DNA of 64,000 nt from Alitiscatomonas aceti (GCF_025567195.1 NZ_JAOQJF010000009.1:67999-131998); one strand, 5' to 3'; positions 8,377-17,145 are shown, counted from the stretch's first letter. Translations and numbers: made by a program. Notes: a model not told the origin generated them from the sequence alone.

Positions 8377-8577
8377 ATGAAGGTGATCGGTGCTTTATTC
8401 CGTCTTTCAAAATTTTTCTGGGCTCCGCTACTATGGGCGGCGGTGATCAGTGTCTTCCTGTTCTGTGCGGGACGGCAGAGGCTGATCTTCTGGGCGCTGT
8501 ATCTGGGGCTTATTCTGACGGCAGTTCTTGGGATCGTGTATTTAGTAGGGGAGTTTACCCGGAATCAGGATCAATGA
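8377..8577 (+). CDS. Small two-helix membrane protein
   Basis: 66 residues with two hydrophobic segments (about 13-30 and 36-57) joined by a short basic turn (GRQR), and a polar C-terminus. AGGAGG sits 7 bases before the ATG, and a bidirectional terminator follows, so it looks like a real monocistronic gene. I do not recognise the family. It stands alone between the IS110 element and a convergent transporter gene. Confidence 0.65.
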   Translation: MKVIGALFRLSKFFWAPLLWAAVISVFLFCAGRQRLIFWALYLGLILTAVLGIVYLVGEFTRNQDQ

Positions 8578-8593
8578 TGGAAAATGATAAAAA

Positions 8594-8622
8594 GGCCGCC
8601 CGGGCATGATGCCTGGACGGCC
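8594..8622. terminator. Bidirectional terminator
   Basis: 13-bp stem with one mismatch and one wobble (GGCCGCCCGGGCA / TGCCTGGACGGCC) between convergent genes, with A-rich sequence before it and T-rich after it. Confidence 0.75.
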
Positions 8623-8643
8623 GAAGTATTTTATGGAGGCTGT

Positions 8644-9684
8644 TTACAGATCCAGCTTCAGATCTCCCTCACGGATCCATCCGGCCTTCCTGGAGAGCTC
8701 TCCGAAGATCCAGGTGAGGACGGCGGGAAGGATGAAACAGATCATGAGGATCCCGGCCCACATCCTGGGGCCTCCGCCGGACATGGCGGTATAGATGCCG
8801 ATGGGGCCCACAAGACCGCAGGTCCCCATGCCCGCGCCTGCCGGGATGTTTTCCAGCTGAAAGACCATGGTGGCCAGGGGGCCGGTGACCATGGACGCCA
8901 GGGTGGGAGCGATCCAGATCCTGGGGTTTTTCACGATGTTTCCCATCTGGAGCATGGAGGTCCCCAGGCCCTGGGCCAAAAGGCCGCCCCAGCCGTTTTC
9001 CTTAAAGCTCATGACGGCAAAGCCCACCATCTGGGCGCAGCAGCCGGCTGTGGCCGCTCCTCCGGCCAGGCCGTCCAGGGACAGCATGATACAGATGGCC
9101 GCGCTGCTGATGGGAAGGGTCAGGGCAATGCCGATGAGAGCCGATACCAGGATCCCCATGAAAAAGGGCTGCATTTCTGTGGCAGTCTTGACCATTTCTC
9201 CGAACAGGGTCATGAACCGGGATACGCCGGGGCCTACGAACTGGGCCATAAAGACGCCGGAAATGATGGTAACGCCGGGAGTGACCAGGATGTCCACACG
9301 GGTCTCCCTGGACACCAGCTTTCCCAGCTCCGCAGCCACAATGGTGGCCACCAGAGCGCCAACGGGCCCGCCCAGCTCATTGCCTGCGATCCCCACGGTG
9401 GCAGCGGAAAAAAGAACCAGCTGCGGCGCTTTTAAGGCATAGGCAATGGATACGCCCAAGGCGGCTCCGGTGGCCCCTTTGGCGTAGGAGGCGATGGTAT
9501 TGAAAACCTCCACGCCCGTTTTTTCCCCGATGGTGGAAAAGATGGTCCCGATCAGGAGGGAGGCGAAAAGGCCGAAGGCCATGGCCCCCAGGGCGTCGAT
9601 GAAGTACGTCTGTACGGTGAAATTGATCTGCTTTCTCTTTAGGAATTCCTTCCAGGATCCCCGGTGCTTTGGTGCTGTTTCCAT
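8644..9684 (-). CDS. PTS EIIC-type (PTS_EIIC_2/PfoR-like) membrane protein
   Basis: 346-residue polytopic membrane protein of the PTS_EIIC_2 family, whose members include PfoR of Clostridium perfringens. It has about eight hydrophobic segments and many Gly/Ala-rich stretches (ISGVFMAQFVGPGVSRFM, GMGTCGLVGPIGIYTAMSGG). No EIIA or EIIB domain or gene is nearby, so sugar specificity and even PTS function are open; transport or a membrane regulatory role are both possible. AAAGGAGTC precedes the ATG. Confidence 0.8.
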   Translation of the reverse strand: METAPKHRGSWKEFLKRKQINFTVQTYFIDALGAMAFGLFASLLIGTIFSTIGEKTGVEVFNTIASYAKGATGAALGVSIAYALKAPQLVLFSAATVGIAGNELGGPVGALVATIVAAELGKLVSRETRVDILVTPGVTIISGVFMAQFVGPGVSRFMTLFGEMVKTATEMQPFFMGILVSALIGIALTLPISSAAICIMLSLDGLAGGAATAGCCAQMVGFAVMSFKENGWGGLLAQGLGTSMLQMGNIVKNPRIWIAPTLASMVTGPLATMVFQLENIPAGAGMGTCGLVGPIGIYTAMSGGGPRMWAGILMICFILPAVLTWIFGELSRKAGWIREGDLKLDL

Positions 9685-9930
9685 GATTCAGTGACTCCTT
9701 TTATCGTTTTCGCGGCCGTTCAGCCATGGGAAGATCCGGACAGGAAGACACATAGCGGAACGATTGCGGATCTCCAGAGATACGTTAAGAAATTAACGAT
9801 CCCATTGGTCAACGTATTCTGCCATAGAAACCAGAAAAAAGCAAGGAAATCGCAGAAGATTGATATGAATTTAACGAAATCTTCCGGACAGAGGGATCCT
9901 CCGGGAGCCAGGGACTGAGGCAAGATTTTC

Positions 9931-9959
9931 TTGCCTGGCTTTCCTTCTTATGATATACT
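9931..9959 (+). promoter_or_regulatory. Promoter of the HAD-zinc transporter operon
   Basis: TTGCCT, 17-bp spacer, TATACT with an extended TG two bases ahead of the -10. A small hairpin (GGCAAGA/TCTTGCC, 9919-9935) overlaps the -35. The 9685-9983 gap otherwise shows only a GTTAA..TTAAC palindrome at 9784-9797. Confidence 0.65.
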
Positions 9960-9983
9960 AAGGCCCTGTAAGGAGATGAGCAC

Positions 9984-10673
9984 ATGAAAAAATGTACGGA
10001 TTACGGCGCTATGATCTTTGATCTGGACGGAACCCTGGTGAATTCCATCCATGCGCTGACCTACTGTACCAACAAGTCCCTGGAGCGGTTCGGGCTGGGG
10101 CCTCTGTCTGAGGAGCAGATGATGACCATTGTGGGAGACGGCTATAAAATGCAGATGAGGCGGTCGCTGGCGGCCTGTAAGGATGCAGATCCGGCCCATT
10201 ATGAAGCCATCCTCCCGGTTTATATGAAGATCTTCGGGGAAAACTGTAATTACCAGATGCATGCCTACGAGGGCATTAGGGAGCTCCTGGCCTTTGCCAG
10301 GGAAAAGGGGATGAAGCTGGCCGTGGTCTCCAACAAGCCCCACGCCCAGGCCGTGAAGACCGTGGAGTATGTGTTCGGAACGGACGCTTTTGACACGGTG
10401 GTCGGAGAGCGGGAAGGGATCCCGAAGAAGCCGGATCCCAGAGGTGCTCTGGAGGCGGCAAAGGAGATGGGCGTTGCTCCGGAAAACTGTCTGTATTTCG
10501 GAGATACCAACACCGATATGGAAACAGGAAGAAATGCCGGGATGGACACGGTGGGAGTCCTGTGGGGATTCCGGGGCCGGGAGGAGCTGGCGGCCTTTGC
10601 CCCGGCGTATCTGATCGAAAGCCCCTGGGACATGATCCGGATCCTTTCCGGGAAAGCTGAGGAGAATCATTGA
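9984..10673 (+). CDS. HAD-family phosphatase (phosphoglycolate phosphatase-like)
   Basis: 229-residue HAD hydrolase, subfamily IA. Motif I is FDLDGTLVNS (nucleophile Asp), motif II VVSNKP, motif III Lys around PKKPDP and motif IV FGDTNTD. The cap between residues 20 and 90 is the helical type seen in Gph-like enzymes. AAGGAGAT lies at the right distance from the ATG. The stop overlaps the TTG start of znuA, so it is co-translated with the zinc importer. Substrate is uncertain: phosphoglycolate or another small phosphoester. Confidence 0.88.
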   Translation: MKKCTDYGAMIFDLDGTLVNSIHALTYCTNKSLERFGLGPLSEEQMMTIVGDGYKMQMRRSLAACKDADPAHYEAILPVYMKIFGENCNYQMHAYEGIRELLAFAREKGMKLAVVSNKPHAQAVKTVEYVFGTDAFDTVVGEREGIPKKPDPRGALEAAKEMGVAPENCLYFGDTNTDMETGRNAGMDTVGVLWGFRGREELAAFAPAYLIESPWDMIRILSGKAEENH

Positions 10674-11722
10674 GGAAATCTGTAAAAACGAGGAAAATAA
10701 GAGGGGGAACATGGCTGGCGCTGGCAGTGATGTTCCTTTTCTGTCTCCTTTCCGGCTGTGGGAGAGCAGAGAGCGGAGAGGAGCCGGGAGACGGGGAAGG
10801 CGGGAGGAAATTAAAGGTAGCCGCCACTCTGTTCCCCTATTATGATTTTGTGCGCCAGGTGGCCGGAGACCAGGTAGAGCTGTCCCTGGTGATCCCGGCG
10901 GGCATGGACAGCCATTCCTTTGAGCCTACGCCGAAGGACATCCGCATCATGCAGGAGGCGGATGTGATCATCGCCAACGGCGGGGCCATGGAGCACTGGG
11001 TGGACCAGGTGGTGGATTCCTTTGACCGGGAGGACCAGACGGTGGTCATTATGATGGACCATGTGGACGCGGTGGAGGAAGAGATCGTGGAAGGGATGGA
11101 GCATTCCGACGAAGGCCATGGCCACGTTCATGTCCATGAGGACGGTGAGGAAGATGGTCATCTGGAGGAGGATGAGAGTCAGTATGAGATCGAGTACGAC
11201 GAGCATATCTGGACCTCCCCGGTCAATGCCATGAGGATGGTGGACGTGATCGCTGAGACTCTTACGGAAAGGGATCCGGACCATGGGGCCATGTACCAGG
11301 CAGGAGCTGCCGCGTATCTGGAGGAGCTGGAAAGACTGGACAAAGAATTCCGGGAGGTAAGGGATAGCGCGGTCCACGACATGATCGTCATGGGCGATAA
11401 GTTCCCGCTGCGGTATTTTGCCGACACCTACGGACTCCGTTACCGGGCGGCCTTTTCCGGCTGCTCCTCGGATACAGAGCCCAGCGCCAGGACCATCGCC
11501 TATCTGATCGACAAGGTAAAAGAGGAGGGGCTTCCTGTGATTTACTATCTGGAGCTTTCCAGCCACCGGGTGGCGGAGATCATCGGAGAAGAGACAGGGG
11601 CCGTACCTCTTTTGTTCCATTCCTGCCATAACGTGACCCGGCGGCAGTTTGAGGAAGGGGTCACATACCTGGAGCTGATGGAACAGAATGTGAAGAATCT
11701 GTGGGAGGGACTGTGCAAATGA
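10670..11722 (+). CDS. znuA: Zinc ABC transporter substrate-binding lipoprotein
   Basis: Extracellular zinc-capturing lipoprotein of the ZnuA/AdcA cluster-A1 family. Starts at TTG overlapping the HAD stop (ATTGA), with GAGGAG upstream. The signal peptide ends in the lipobox LSGC (about residue 30). Typical features are the N-terminal DSHSFEPTPKDI metal-site loop, a His/Asp/Glu-rich insert (EHSDEGHGHVHVHEDGEED, about 140-160) and DEHIWTSPVNA. The His-rich loop and EHIW point to zinc rather than manganese. ZnuC follows with a 4-base overlap. Confidence 0.92.
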   Translation: MRKSVKTRKIRGGTWLALAVMFLFCLLSGCGRAESGEEPGDGEGGRKLKVAATLFPYYDFVRQVAGDQVELSLVIPAGMDSHSFEPTPKDIRIMQEADVIIANGGAMEHWVDQVVDSFDREDQTVVIMMDHVDAVEEEIVEGMEHSDEGHGHVHVHEDGEEDGHLEEDESQYEIEYDEHIWTSPVNAMRMVDVIAETLTERDPDHGAMYQAGAAAYLEELERLDKEFREVRDSAVHDMIVMGDKFPLRYFADTYGLRYRAAFSGCSSDTEPSARTIAYLIDKVKEEGLPVIYYLELSSHRVAEIIGEETGAVPLLFHSCHNVTRRQFEEGVTYLELMEQNVKNLWEGLCK

Positions 11723-12429
11723 GCCAGCCGTTATTAAAATGTGAGCATGTGGATTTTGGATATGAAAATTATGATGTGGTAAAGGATGTGTCCCTGGAGA
11801 TCTGCCAGGGGGATTACCTCTGCATCGTGGGAGAAAACGGATCGGGAAAGAGCACGCTGATGAAGGGGCTTCTGGGGCTTTTAAAGCCCACTGGCGGAAG
11901 CCTTATGGTATCCGACGATCTGAAGCGGTCCGGCATCGGATATCTTCCCCAGCAGACGCCGGCCCAGAAGGATTTTCCGGCCACAGTCCAGGAGGTGGTG
12001 ATCTCCGGCTGTCTCGGAAAGCGGGGGAACCGTCCGTTTTACTCAAAAAAAGAAAGGGAAACGGCGGCAGTGAACATGGAGCGTCTGGGGATCACAGATC
12101 TGAGAAAGAGCTGCTACCGGGATCTTTCCGGCGGCCAGAAGCAGAGGACGCTGATCGCCAGGGCCCTCTGTGCCACAGACCGCCTTCTGATCCTGGACGA
12201 GCCCATCACCGGGCTGGATCCCTCCACCACCCAGGACTTTTACCGGGTGATCCGCCATTTGAACCGGGAGGAGCAGGTGGCCGTCTTAATGGTGTCCCAC
12301 GATATCCAGAACATCGTGGCCCAGGCCAATAAGATCCTCCACTTAAAGCAGAGCGTGTTATTTTACGGCTCTGTGGAAGACTATAAACAGACGGAATGCG
12401 GGAGAGAATTCCTGGGAGGTGGAAAATGA
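11719..12429 (+). CDS. znuC: Zinc ABC transporter ATP-binding protein
   Basis: ATPase of the zinc importer. Walker A GENGSGKST, signature LSGGQKQRTLIARAL, Walker B LLILDEPITGLD and H-loop VSHD are present. ATG 11719 is preferred over GTG 11701 because GGGAGG lies 9-10 bases upstream and the ATGA overlap with znuA suits coupled translation. Length (236 residues) is normal for ZnuC. Confidence 0.92.
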   Translation: MSQPLLKCEHVDFGYENYDVVKDVSLEICQGDYLCIVGENGSGKSTLMKGLLGLLKPTGGSLMVSDDLKRSGIGYLPQQTPAQKDFPATVQEVVISGCLGKRGNRPFYSKKERETAAVNMERLGITDLRKSCYRDLSGGQKQRTLIARALCATDRLLILDEPITGLDPSTTQDFYRVIRHLNREEQVAVLMVSHDIQNIVAQANKILHLKQSVLFYGSVEDYKQTECGREFLGGGK

Positions 12430-13244
12430 TGGAGCTTTTAAGAGAAATGCTTTCGTATCCGTTCATCGTCCGGGCGCTGACCGGCGGCCTTCTGATCTCT
12501 CTGTGCGCCTCCCTTCTGGGGGTGAGCCTGGTGCTGAAGCGGTATTCTATGATCGGGGACGGCTTATCCCATGTATCCTTTGGAGCCCTGTCCGTGGCCG
12601 TGGCCTTTGGGTGGGCTCCCCTGGCGGTATCCATCCCCGTGGTAGCCGCCGCTGCGGTGCTGCTCCTTCGGATCACCGGCAATGGCAAGATCAAGAGCGA
12701 TGCGGCCATTGCCATGATCTCTGCCGGCTCCCTGGCTGTGGGGATCATCGTCACATCCCTGACCACGGGAATGACCACAGACGTCAGCAGCTATATGTTC
12801 GGCAGCATCCTGGCCATGAGCCGGGAGGACGTGGTATTGAGCGCCGTCCTGTCCCTGATCGTCCTGGGGATGTTCATTCTGTGCTACAATAAGGTGTTCG
12901 CCGTGACCTTCGATGAGAGCTTTGCCAGGGCCACCGGAGTCCGGGTCTCCGGCTACAATACGATCCTGGCGGTGCTGACGGCGGTCACCATTGTCCTGGG
13001 CATGCGGATGATGGGAGCCATGCTGATCTCCAGCCTGATCATCTTTCCGGCCCTCACCTCCATGCGGGTATTTAAAAGCTTTTCCGGCGTGATCCTTTCG
13101 GCGGGGACCGTATCCGTGGTCTGCTTTTTCATCGGCCTGGTGCTTTCCTATGTGTATTCCATTCCGGCGGGAGCCAGCGTGGTGGTGGTCAACATGGGAG
13201 CCTTTGGGATTTTTTCCGTGATCCAGGCTGTCCGGAGGCGGTAG
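12426..13244 (+). CDS. znuB: Zinc ABC transporter permease
   Basis: ABC-3 family permease, 272 residues, with about eight membrane helices. The GDGLSHVSFGALS stretch near residue 45 and GMRMMGAMLISSLIIFPALTS are hallmark ZnuB/MntB motifs. ATG 12426 with GGGAGGTGG upstream overlaps the znuC stop as ATGA; the longer reading frame from 12396 lacks a good ribosome site. Last gene of the HAD-znuACB transcript. Confidence 0.92.
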   Translation: MMELLREMLSYPFIVRALTGGLLISLCASLLGVSLVLKRYSMIGDGLSHVSFGALSVAVAFGWAPLAVSIPVVAAAAVLLLRITGNGKIKSDAAIAMISAGSLAVGIIVTSLTTGMTTDVSSYMFGSILAMSREDVVLSAVLSLIVLGMFILCYNKVFAVTFDESFARATGVRVSGYNTILAVLTAVTIVLGMRMMGAMLISSLIIFPALTSMRVFKSFSGVILSAGTVSVVCFFIGLVLSYVYSIPAGASVVVVNMGAFGIFSVIQAVRRR

Positions 13245-13268
13245 GACGGGAAATTTTAAGGGCGGCGG

Positions 13269-13296
13269 TTGACTTTGGGAAAAAATGTGTTAAAGT
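13269..13296 (+). promoter_or_regulatory. Candidate promoter before the CobW GTPase pair
   Basis: TTGACT, 16-bp spacer, TAAAGT. It separates the GTPase pair from znuACB. No Zur box could be assigned by eye. Confidence 0.45.
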
Positions 13297-13348
13297 TAGT
13301 AACAGACAACCGTTATTTTATGGATTGAATAGAAAGAAGGAATTAAAA

Positions 13349-14512
13349 ATGACAAAGATCGATATTATTTCCGGCTTTCTGGGAGCTGGAAAGACCACAT
13401 TTATAAAAAAGCTTCTGGAGGAGGCCATCGCCGGGGAAAAGGTGGTGCTGATCGAAAATGAGTTTGGAGAGATCGGCATTGACGGCGGCTTTTTACAGGA
13501 TTCTGGCATTGAGATCCGGGAAATGAACTCCGGCTGTATCTGCTGCTCTTTAGTGGGCGATTTCGGCCGCTCCCTGTCTGAGGTGCTGACCAAGTATGAG
13601 CCGGACCGGGTGATCATCGAGCCGTCCGGCGTTGGAAAGCTGTCTGACGTGATGAAGGCTGTCTGCGACGTGGCCGGAGAGATCGACGTGGTCTTAAACG
13701 GCTCTGTGACGGTGGTAGACGCCCAGAAGTGCAAAATGTATATGAAAAACTTCGGCGAGTTCTTCAATAACCAGATCGAAAGCGCCGGGACCATCGTTTT
13801 AAGCCGTACCGACGTGGCAGACGCCGATAAGGTGGCAAAGGCAGTGGAGCTGATCCGGGAGAAGAATCCTAAGGCAGCCGTTGTTACGACTCCCATCGGC
13901 CGTCTCACCGGAGCCCAGCTTCTGGAGATCATTGAAAAGCCCACCGACGACATGGCAGCTGAGCTTCTGGAGGAGGTAAGGCAGGGACACCATCATCATG
14001 AGGACGAAGGGTGCTGCTGCGGCCACGACCATGAGCACCATCACCACCACGATCATGAGGATGAGGAGTGCTGCTGCGGCCACGACCATGAGCATCACCA
14101 TCATCACGATCATGAGGAGGGAGAGTGCTGCTGCGGCCATGACCATGAGCACCATCACCACCACGATCATGAGGACGGGGAGTGCTGCTGCGGCCACGAT
14201 CACGACCATCATCACCATCACCACCACGGCCATGACGCCGACGAGGTTTTCACAAGCTGGGGACTGGAAACAAGCCGCAGCGTGAGCCTGGAACGGTTAA
14301 ATGAGATCCTCCATGACCTGGCCCACACAGAGAAGTACGGCACGGTGCTTCGTGCCAAGGGCATGCTGCCGGATGAAAACGGCGTATGGCACTATTTTGA
14401 TATGGTTCCCGAGGAGACGGAGGTGCGGGAAGGCGCGCCCATCTATACAGGAAAGGTGTGCGTCATCGGCTCCGGCTTAAAAGAGGACGATCTGAAGGAA
14501 CTGTTCCATTAA
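13349..14512 (+). CDS. CobW/COG0523 GTPase with His/Cys-rich metal-binding repeats
   Basis: 387-residue G3E-family GTPase, a putative zinc metallochaperone. Walker A GFLGAGKTT (residues 9-17), the COG0523 metal motif CICC (63-66), ENEFGE, EPSG and SRTD nucleotide motifs are present, and a CobW_C domain lies after residue 300. Between the two domains sit four 19-residue repeats starting CCCGHDHEHHHHH. Start is the ATG at 13349 with AAGGAA upstream. The adjacent zinc importer and second GTPase suggest zinc allocation during scarcity. Zinc as cargo is inferred from the motif and neighbours. Confidence 0.92.
   Translation: MTKIDIISGFLGAGKTTFIKKLLEEAIAGEKVVLIENEFGEIGIDGGFLQDSGIEIREMNSGCICCSLVGDFGRSLSEVLTKYEPDRVIIEPSGVGKLSDVMKAVCDVAGEIDVVLNGSVTVVDAQKCKMYMKNFGEFFNNQIESAGTIVLSRTDVADADKVAKAVELIREKNPKAAVVTTPIGRLTGAQLLEIIEKPTDDMAAELLEEVRQGHHHHEDEGCCCGHDHEHHHHHDHEDEECCCGHDHEHHHHHDHEEGECCCGHDHEHHHHHDHEDGECCCGHDHDHHHHHHHGHDADEVFTSWGLETSRSVSLERLNEILHDLAHTEKYGTVLRAKGMLPDENGVWHYFDMVPEETEVREGAPIYTGKVCVIGSGLKEDDLKELFH
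14012..14239 (+). repeat. Four in-frame 57-bp repeats encoding a His/Cys tail
   Basis: Each unit encodes CCC-G-HDHEHHHHHDHE plus two or three acidic residues. The nucleotide copies are nearly identical, so unit number could change by slippage or recombination without shifting frame. The last unit has decayed to HDHHHHHHHGHDA. Confidence 0.85.
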
Positions 14513-14533
14513 TTTTAATCACTGGGAGAAATC

Positions 14534-15487
14534 ATGAGCGGAAATAATCAAGAAAAAATGCCGGTGTTTCTGATCAACGGCTTTCTGGAGGCTGGAAAGA
14601 CCCAGTTTATCTCCTTTACACTGCAGCAGGAGTATTTCCAGGCTGACGGAGTTACGGTCCTGATCCTCTGCGAGGAGGGGGACACAGAATATGATCAGGA
14701 GCTGTTAAAGAAAACGCGGACAAGGGTGATCACCGTGGACAGCGCAGACGAGCTGGATGAGGACTTTTTCGGCCGTCTGGAAGCACTCTACGATCCGGAC
14801 CGGGTGCTCATCGAATGGAACGGGATCTGGCCCCAGGACCTGCTGAAGCTTCCGGCAGACTGGGAGCTGTTCCAGCAGATCACCATCATCGACGGCTCCA
14901 CCTTTGAGCTCTATTTAAATAACATGAAGCCGCTGCTGGGACTTATGGTGAGGAATTCCGAGCTGATCATCATGAACCGCTGCGACGATCTGACCGATGA
15001 CAGCCTGACCCGCTACCGCAGGGGGTTAAAGGCCTTAAATCCACAGGCCGACCTGATCCTGGAGGATGCGGAAGGGGAGATCGAGCAGGAGCTTCTGGAG
15101 GAGGATCTGCCCTATGATATGAAGGCAGATGTGATCCAGATCGACCCGGGGGCCTACGGCATCTGGTATATCGACGCCCTGGACAAGGAGGACCGGTACA
15201 AGGGGAAGGTAGTGGAATTTACGGCTATGGTCTTAAAGTCTCCGGAATTCCCGAAGAATTACTTTGTTCCGGGCCGTATGGCCATGACCTGCTGCGAGGC
15301 GGATATGACCTTCCTGGGCTTTGTATGCAAGGCAAGAGAGGCCAGGACCCTGGAGACCGGAATGTGGGTAAAGGTCCGGGCCAGGATCGAATATGAGTTC
15401 TGGCAGGACTACGACGGAACCGGTCCGGTGCTTTACGCGGAAAGCGTGGAGCCGGCAGAGGAGATCAAGGAGATCGTCCAGTTTTAG
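14534..15487 (+). CDS. CobW-like GTP-binding protein lacking the CxCC motif
   Basis: 317 residues. Walker A is GFLEAGKTQF, and the family layout holds (EWNGIWP in place of EPSG, IIMNRCDD in place of SRTD, a C-terminal beta domain from about 210). The CxCC metal motif of true COG0523 members is missing: the corresponding stretch after Walker A reads DSADELDEDFFG. It sits 21 bases behind the full COG0523 protein and ends in a strong terminator. I infer a diverged partner, perhaps forming a heteromer or acting on another ligand. Confidence 0.82.
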   Translation: MSGNNQEKMPVFLINGFLEAGKTQFISFTLQQEYFQADGVTVLILCEEGDTEYDQELLKKTRTRVITVDSADELDEDFFGRLEALYDPDRVLIEWNGIWPQDLLKLPADWELFQQITIIDGSTFELYLNNMKPLLGLMVRNSELIIMNRCDDLTDDSLTRYRRGLKALNPQADLILEDAEGEIEQELLEEDLPYDMKADVIQIDPGAYGIWYIDALDKEDRYKGKVVEFTAMVLKSPEFPKNYFVPGRMAMTCCEADMTFLGFVCKAREARTLETGMWVKVRARIEYEFWQDYDGTGPVLYAESVEPAEEIKEIVQF

Positions 15488-15498
15488 GGCAATAAAGT

Positions 15499-15556
15499 AA
15501 AAATAAGCTGCTGCGAAAGGAAAGCATCCATTTCCTTTTTGCAGCAGCTTATTTTT
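15499..15556. terminator. Strong bidirectional terminator
   Basis: 16-bp perfect stem AAAAATAAGCTGCTGC / GCAGCAGCTTATTTTT, with an inner GGAAA/TTTCC stem, between the convergent GTPase and deacetylase genes. Confidence 0.9.
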
Positions 15557-15614
15557 ATGCTCTGGGAAAGAATTATGCCGCCGGCAGGAAGCCCCGCAGG
15601 CAATATTTCCTACC

Positions 15615-17081
15615 CTACATGGGCGGCACCGGCACCGGGCGCTCCCGGTCAAAAACGGTGGTAACGTCGAACAGGTCGCTTAAATGATCCTTGGAAGGAT
15701 TTGTTTCCGGAAGATCGTAGTACATGCGGTAGCCGTCCAGGTTCCGCCGCCCCTGGCGCAAATAATCAGACCCCAGCTGTACCCAGGCGGGGCTGGAATC
15801 CACATTGCAGAAATAGCGGAAGCCCTTGTCGTACAGATAGGCAAATTTCTCGTTTTCCCGGGTATAGGCCCGCCAGTCGCCCACGTCTGCGCCGAAGGGG
15901 TAGAGGATGATATCGGTGGGGCCGATGAGAGATTCCACCCGCTCCTCCCATTTATCGGTGTCTGTTTTTACAGAAGCCAGATCCCGGGAGCCCAGGTTGA
16001 TATGGCCCCAGCTGTGGGAGGCCAGCTCCCAGCCGCCGTCCCGGAGGCACTGGGCCACCTGTCGGACAGATTCCAGGTCCTCCTCATAATTAGGGTTGGA
16101 GTCCTTATATTCCGGATCGGTGCGATAGCCTAAAACACCCTGGTAGCCGGTGAAGGCCAGGACTGCCCTGGCTCCTTTATAGGAAAAGTCCGGGTGCTCT
16201 GCAATGAAATCCTCCAGCAGAGGTACCAGGTCGAAGGAGCCGGTGACCACGGTCCCGTCGTCCAGTTCCATTTCACAGGTGGGCTTTCCATCGTCCCCGA
16301 TGACGATCCGGGTGGCAAAGCCGTCGCCCTTCATATAGTCATAATAGCAGACATCGTCCTGGGACATGACGAAGGGCTTCTTTCCCGGCGGCAGCATGAT
16401 ATCGCCGGCCACAAATTTTGGGTTTCCGTTTTCATCTGTGGTCTCATAGGCGATATCCCGCATCCGTACCAGCACATAGCCCCGTTCATACATCTGATCC
16501 AGGATCTTTAAAAATTCGCTTTTGGTGGTCATCACCTGGTTATAGCCCTTTTCATCTGAATCGCCGTCAAAGGCTTTTTTATTATCCATGATCAGGGAGT
16601 GGAAGAACACATGGGTGATGGAGGCCGTATCAGCCCGGACCAGTGTTGTTTTTATCTCTTCATAGGACGCGATGGCATCCAGGACCGCCTGCTCACCGGA
16701 AAATTCTGCACTGTCCTTTAACAGGGCGATGGCTCCGTCATAGTCGTAGGAGGCGGCCAGGCCCGAGGCTCTGGAAAGGAGTTCGTCCAGGCTGGAGGGT
16801 TCTGTTTCCGCAGGACTGGTCCCTGTTTCTCCGTCCTCACCGTTTCCTGGGTCTGCGCCGGGCTCTGCGGGGCTGGATGCAGACGGGGCGTCGGGAGCAG
16901 GATGGGAGCCGGCTCCGGGGAAGCCTTTTGTCTTAAAAAGCCAGATTCCTGCTCCGGCGGCAGCCAGGATCCCAAGGATCATGAAAAAGATGAGGATACG
17001 GACCATGCGCTGGCGTTTTCTCTGCTTCTGGCGTCTGGATATGTATGCACGGCGGCGGGTATAGTCGTCTTCAAACTGCAT
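15615..17081 (-). CDS. Membrane-anchored polysaccharide deacetylase-family protein
   Basis: 488 residues. Start is the ATG giving MQFEDDYTRRRAYISRRQ, with GAGGTGA upstream. A very basic cytoplasmic segment (about 10-25) precedes one membrane helix (about 26-46), then a Pro/Ser/Glu-rich linker (50-95), a helical spacer and the NodB-like domain. Recognisable are THVFFHSLIMD, the DDVCYYD metal-type acidic motif, ASHSWGHINLGS (the H-x3-H motif) and ILYPFGADVGDW. It probably acts on wall or capsular glycans outside the membrane. The first Asp motif is embedded in an unusual FVMSQDDVCYYDYM, so activity is inferred. Confidence 0.82.
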   Translation of the reverse strand: MQFEDDYTRRRAYISRRQKQRKRQRMVRILIFFMILGILAAAGAGIWLFKTKGFPGAGSHPAPDAPSASSPAEPGADPGNGEDGETGTSPAETEPSSLDELLSRASGLAASYDYDGAIALLKDSAEFSGEQAVLDAIASYEEIKTTLVRADTASITHVFFHSLIMDNKKAFDGDSDEKGYNQVMTTKSEFLKILDQMYERGYVLVRMRDIAYETTDENGNPKFVAGDIMLPPGKKPFVMSQDDVCYYDYMKGDGFATRIVIGDDGKPTCEMELDDGTVVTGSFDLVPLLEDFIAEHPDFSYKGARAVLAFTGYQGVLGYRTDPEYKDSNPNYEEDLESVRQVAQCLRDGGWELASHSWGHINLGSRDLASVKTDTDKWEERVESLIGPTDIILYPFGADVGDWRAYTRENEKFAYLYDKGFRYFCNVDSSPAWVQLGSDYLRQGRRNLDGYRMYYDLPETNPSKDHLSDLFDVTTVFDRERPVPVPPM

Positions 17082-17145
17082 TGGATCACCTCGAATCGTA
17101 TTTTTAAGCCCTTTTCTGCCGGGCGGGCTTTTTATCCCTTCGTGG

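Noticed and set aside
8584..9442. Large plus-strand frames opposite the EIIC/PfoR-like gene
   Set aside because: They are Gly/His/Asp-rich shadows of a membrane protein gene with good start and terminator on the minus strand.
13990..14240. Regular repeats that at first look like a CRISPR or satellite array
   Set aside because: The 57-bp units are in frame and encode metal-binding residues; there are no unique spacers.
17106..17132. AAGCCC..GGGCTT hairpin in the leader of the polysaccharide deacetylase
   Set aside because: Short, imperfect stem without a convincing T-run on the transcribed strand; not enough to call an attenuator.
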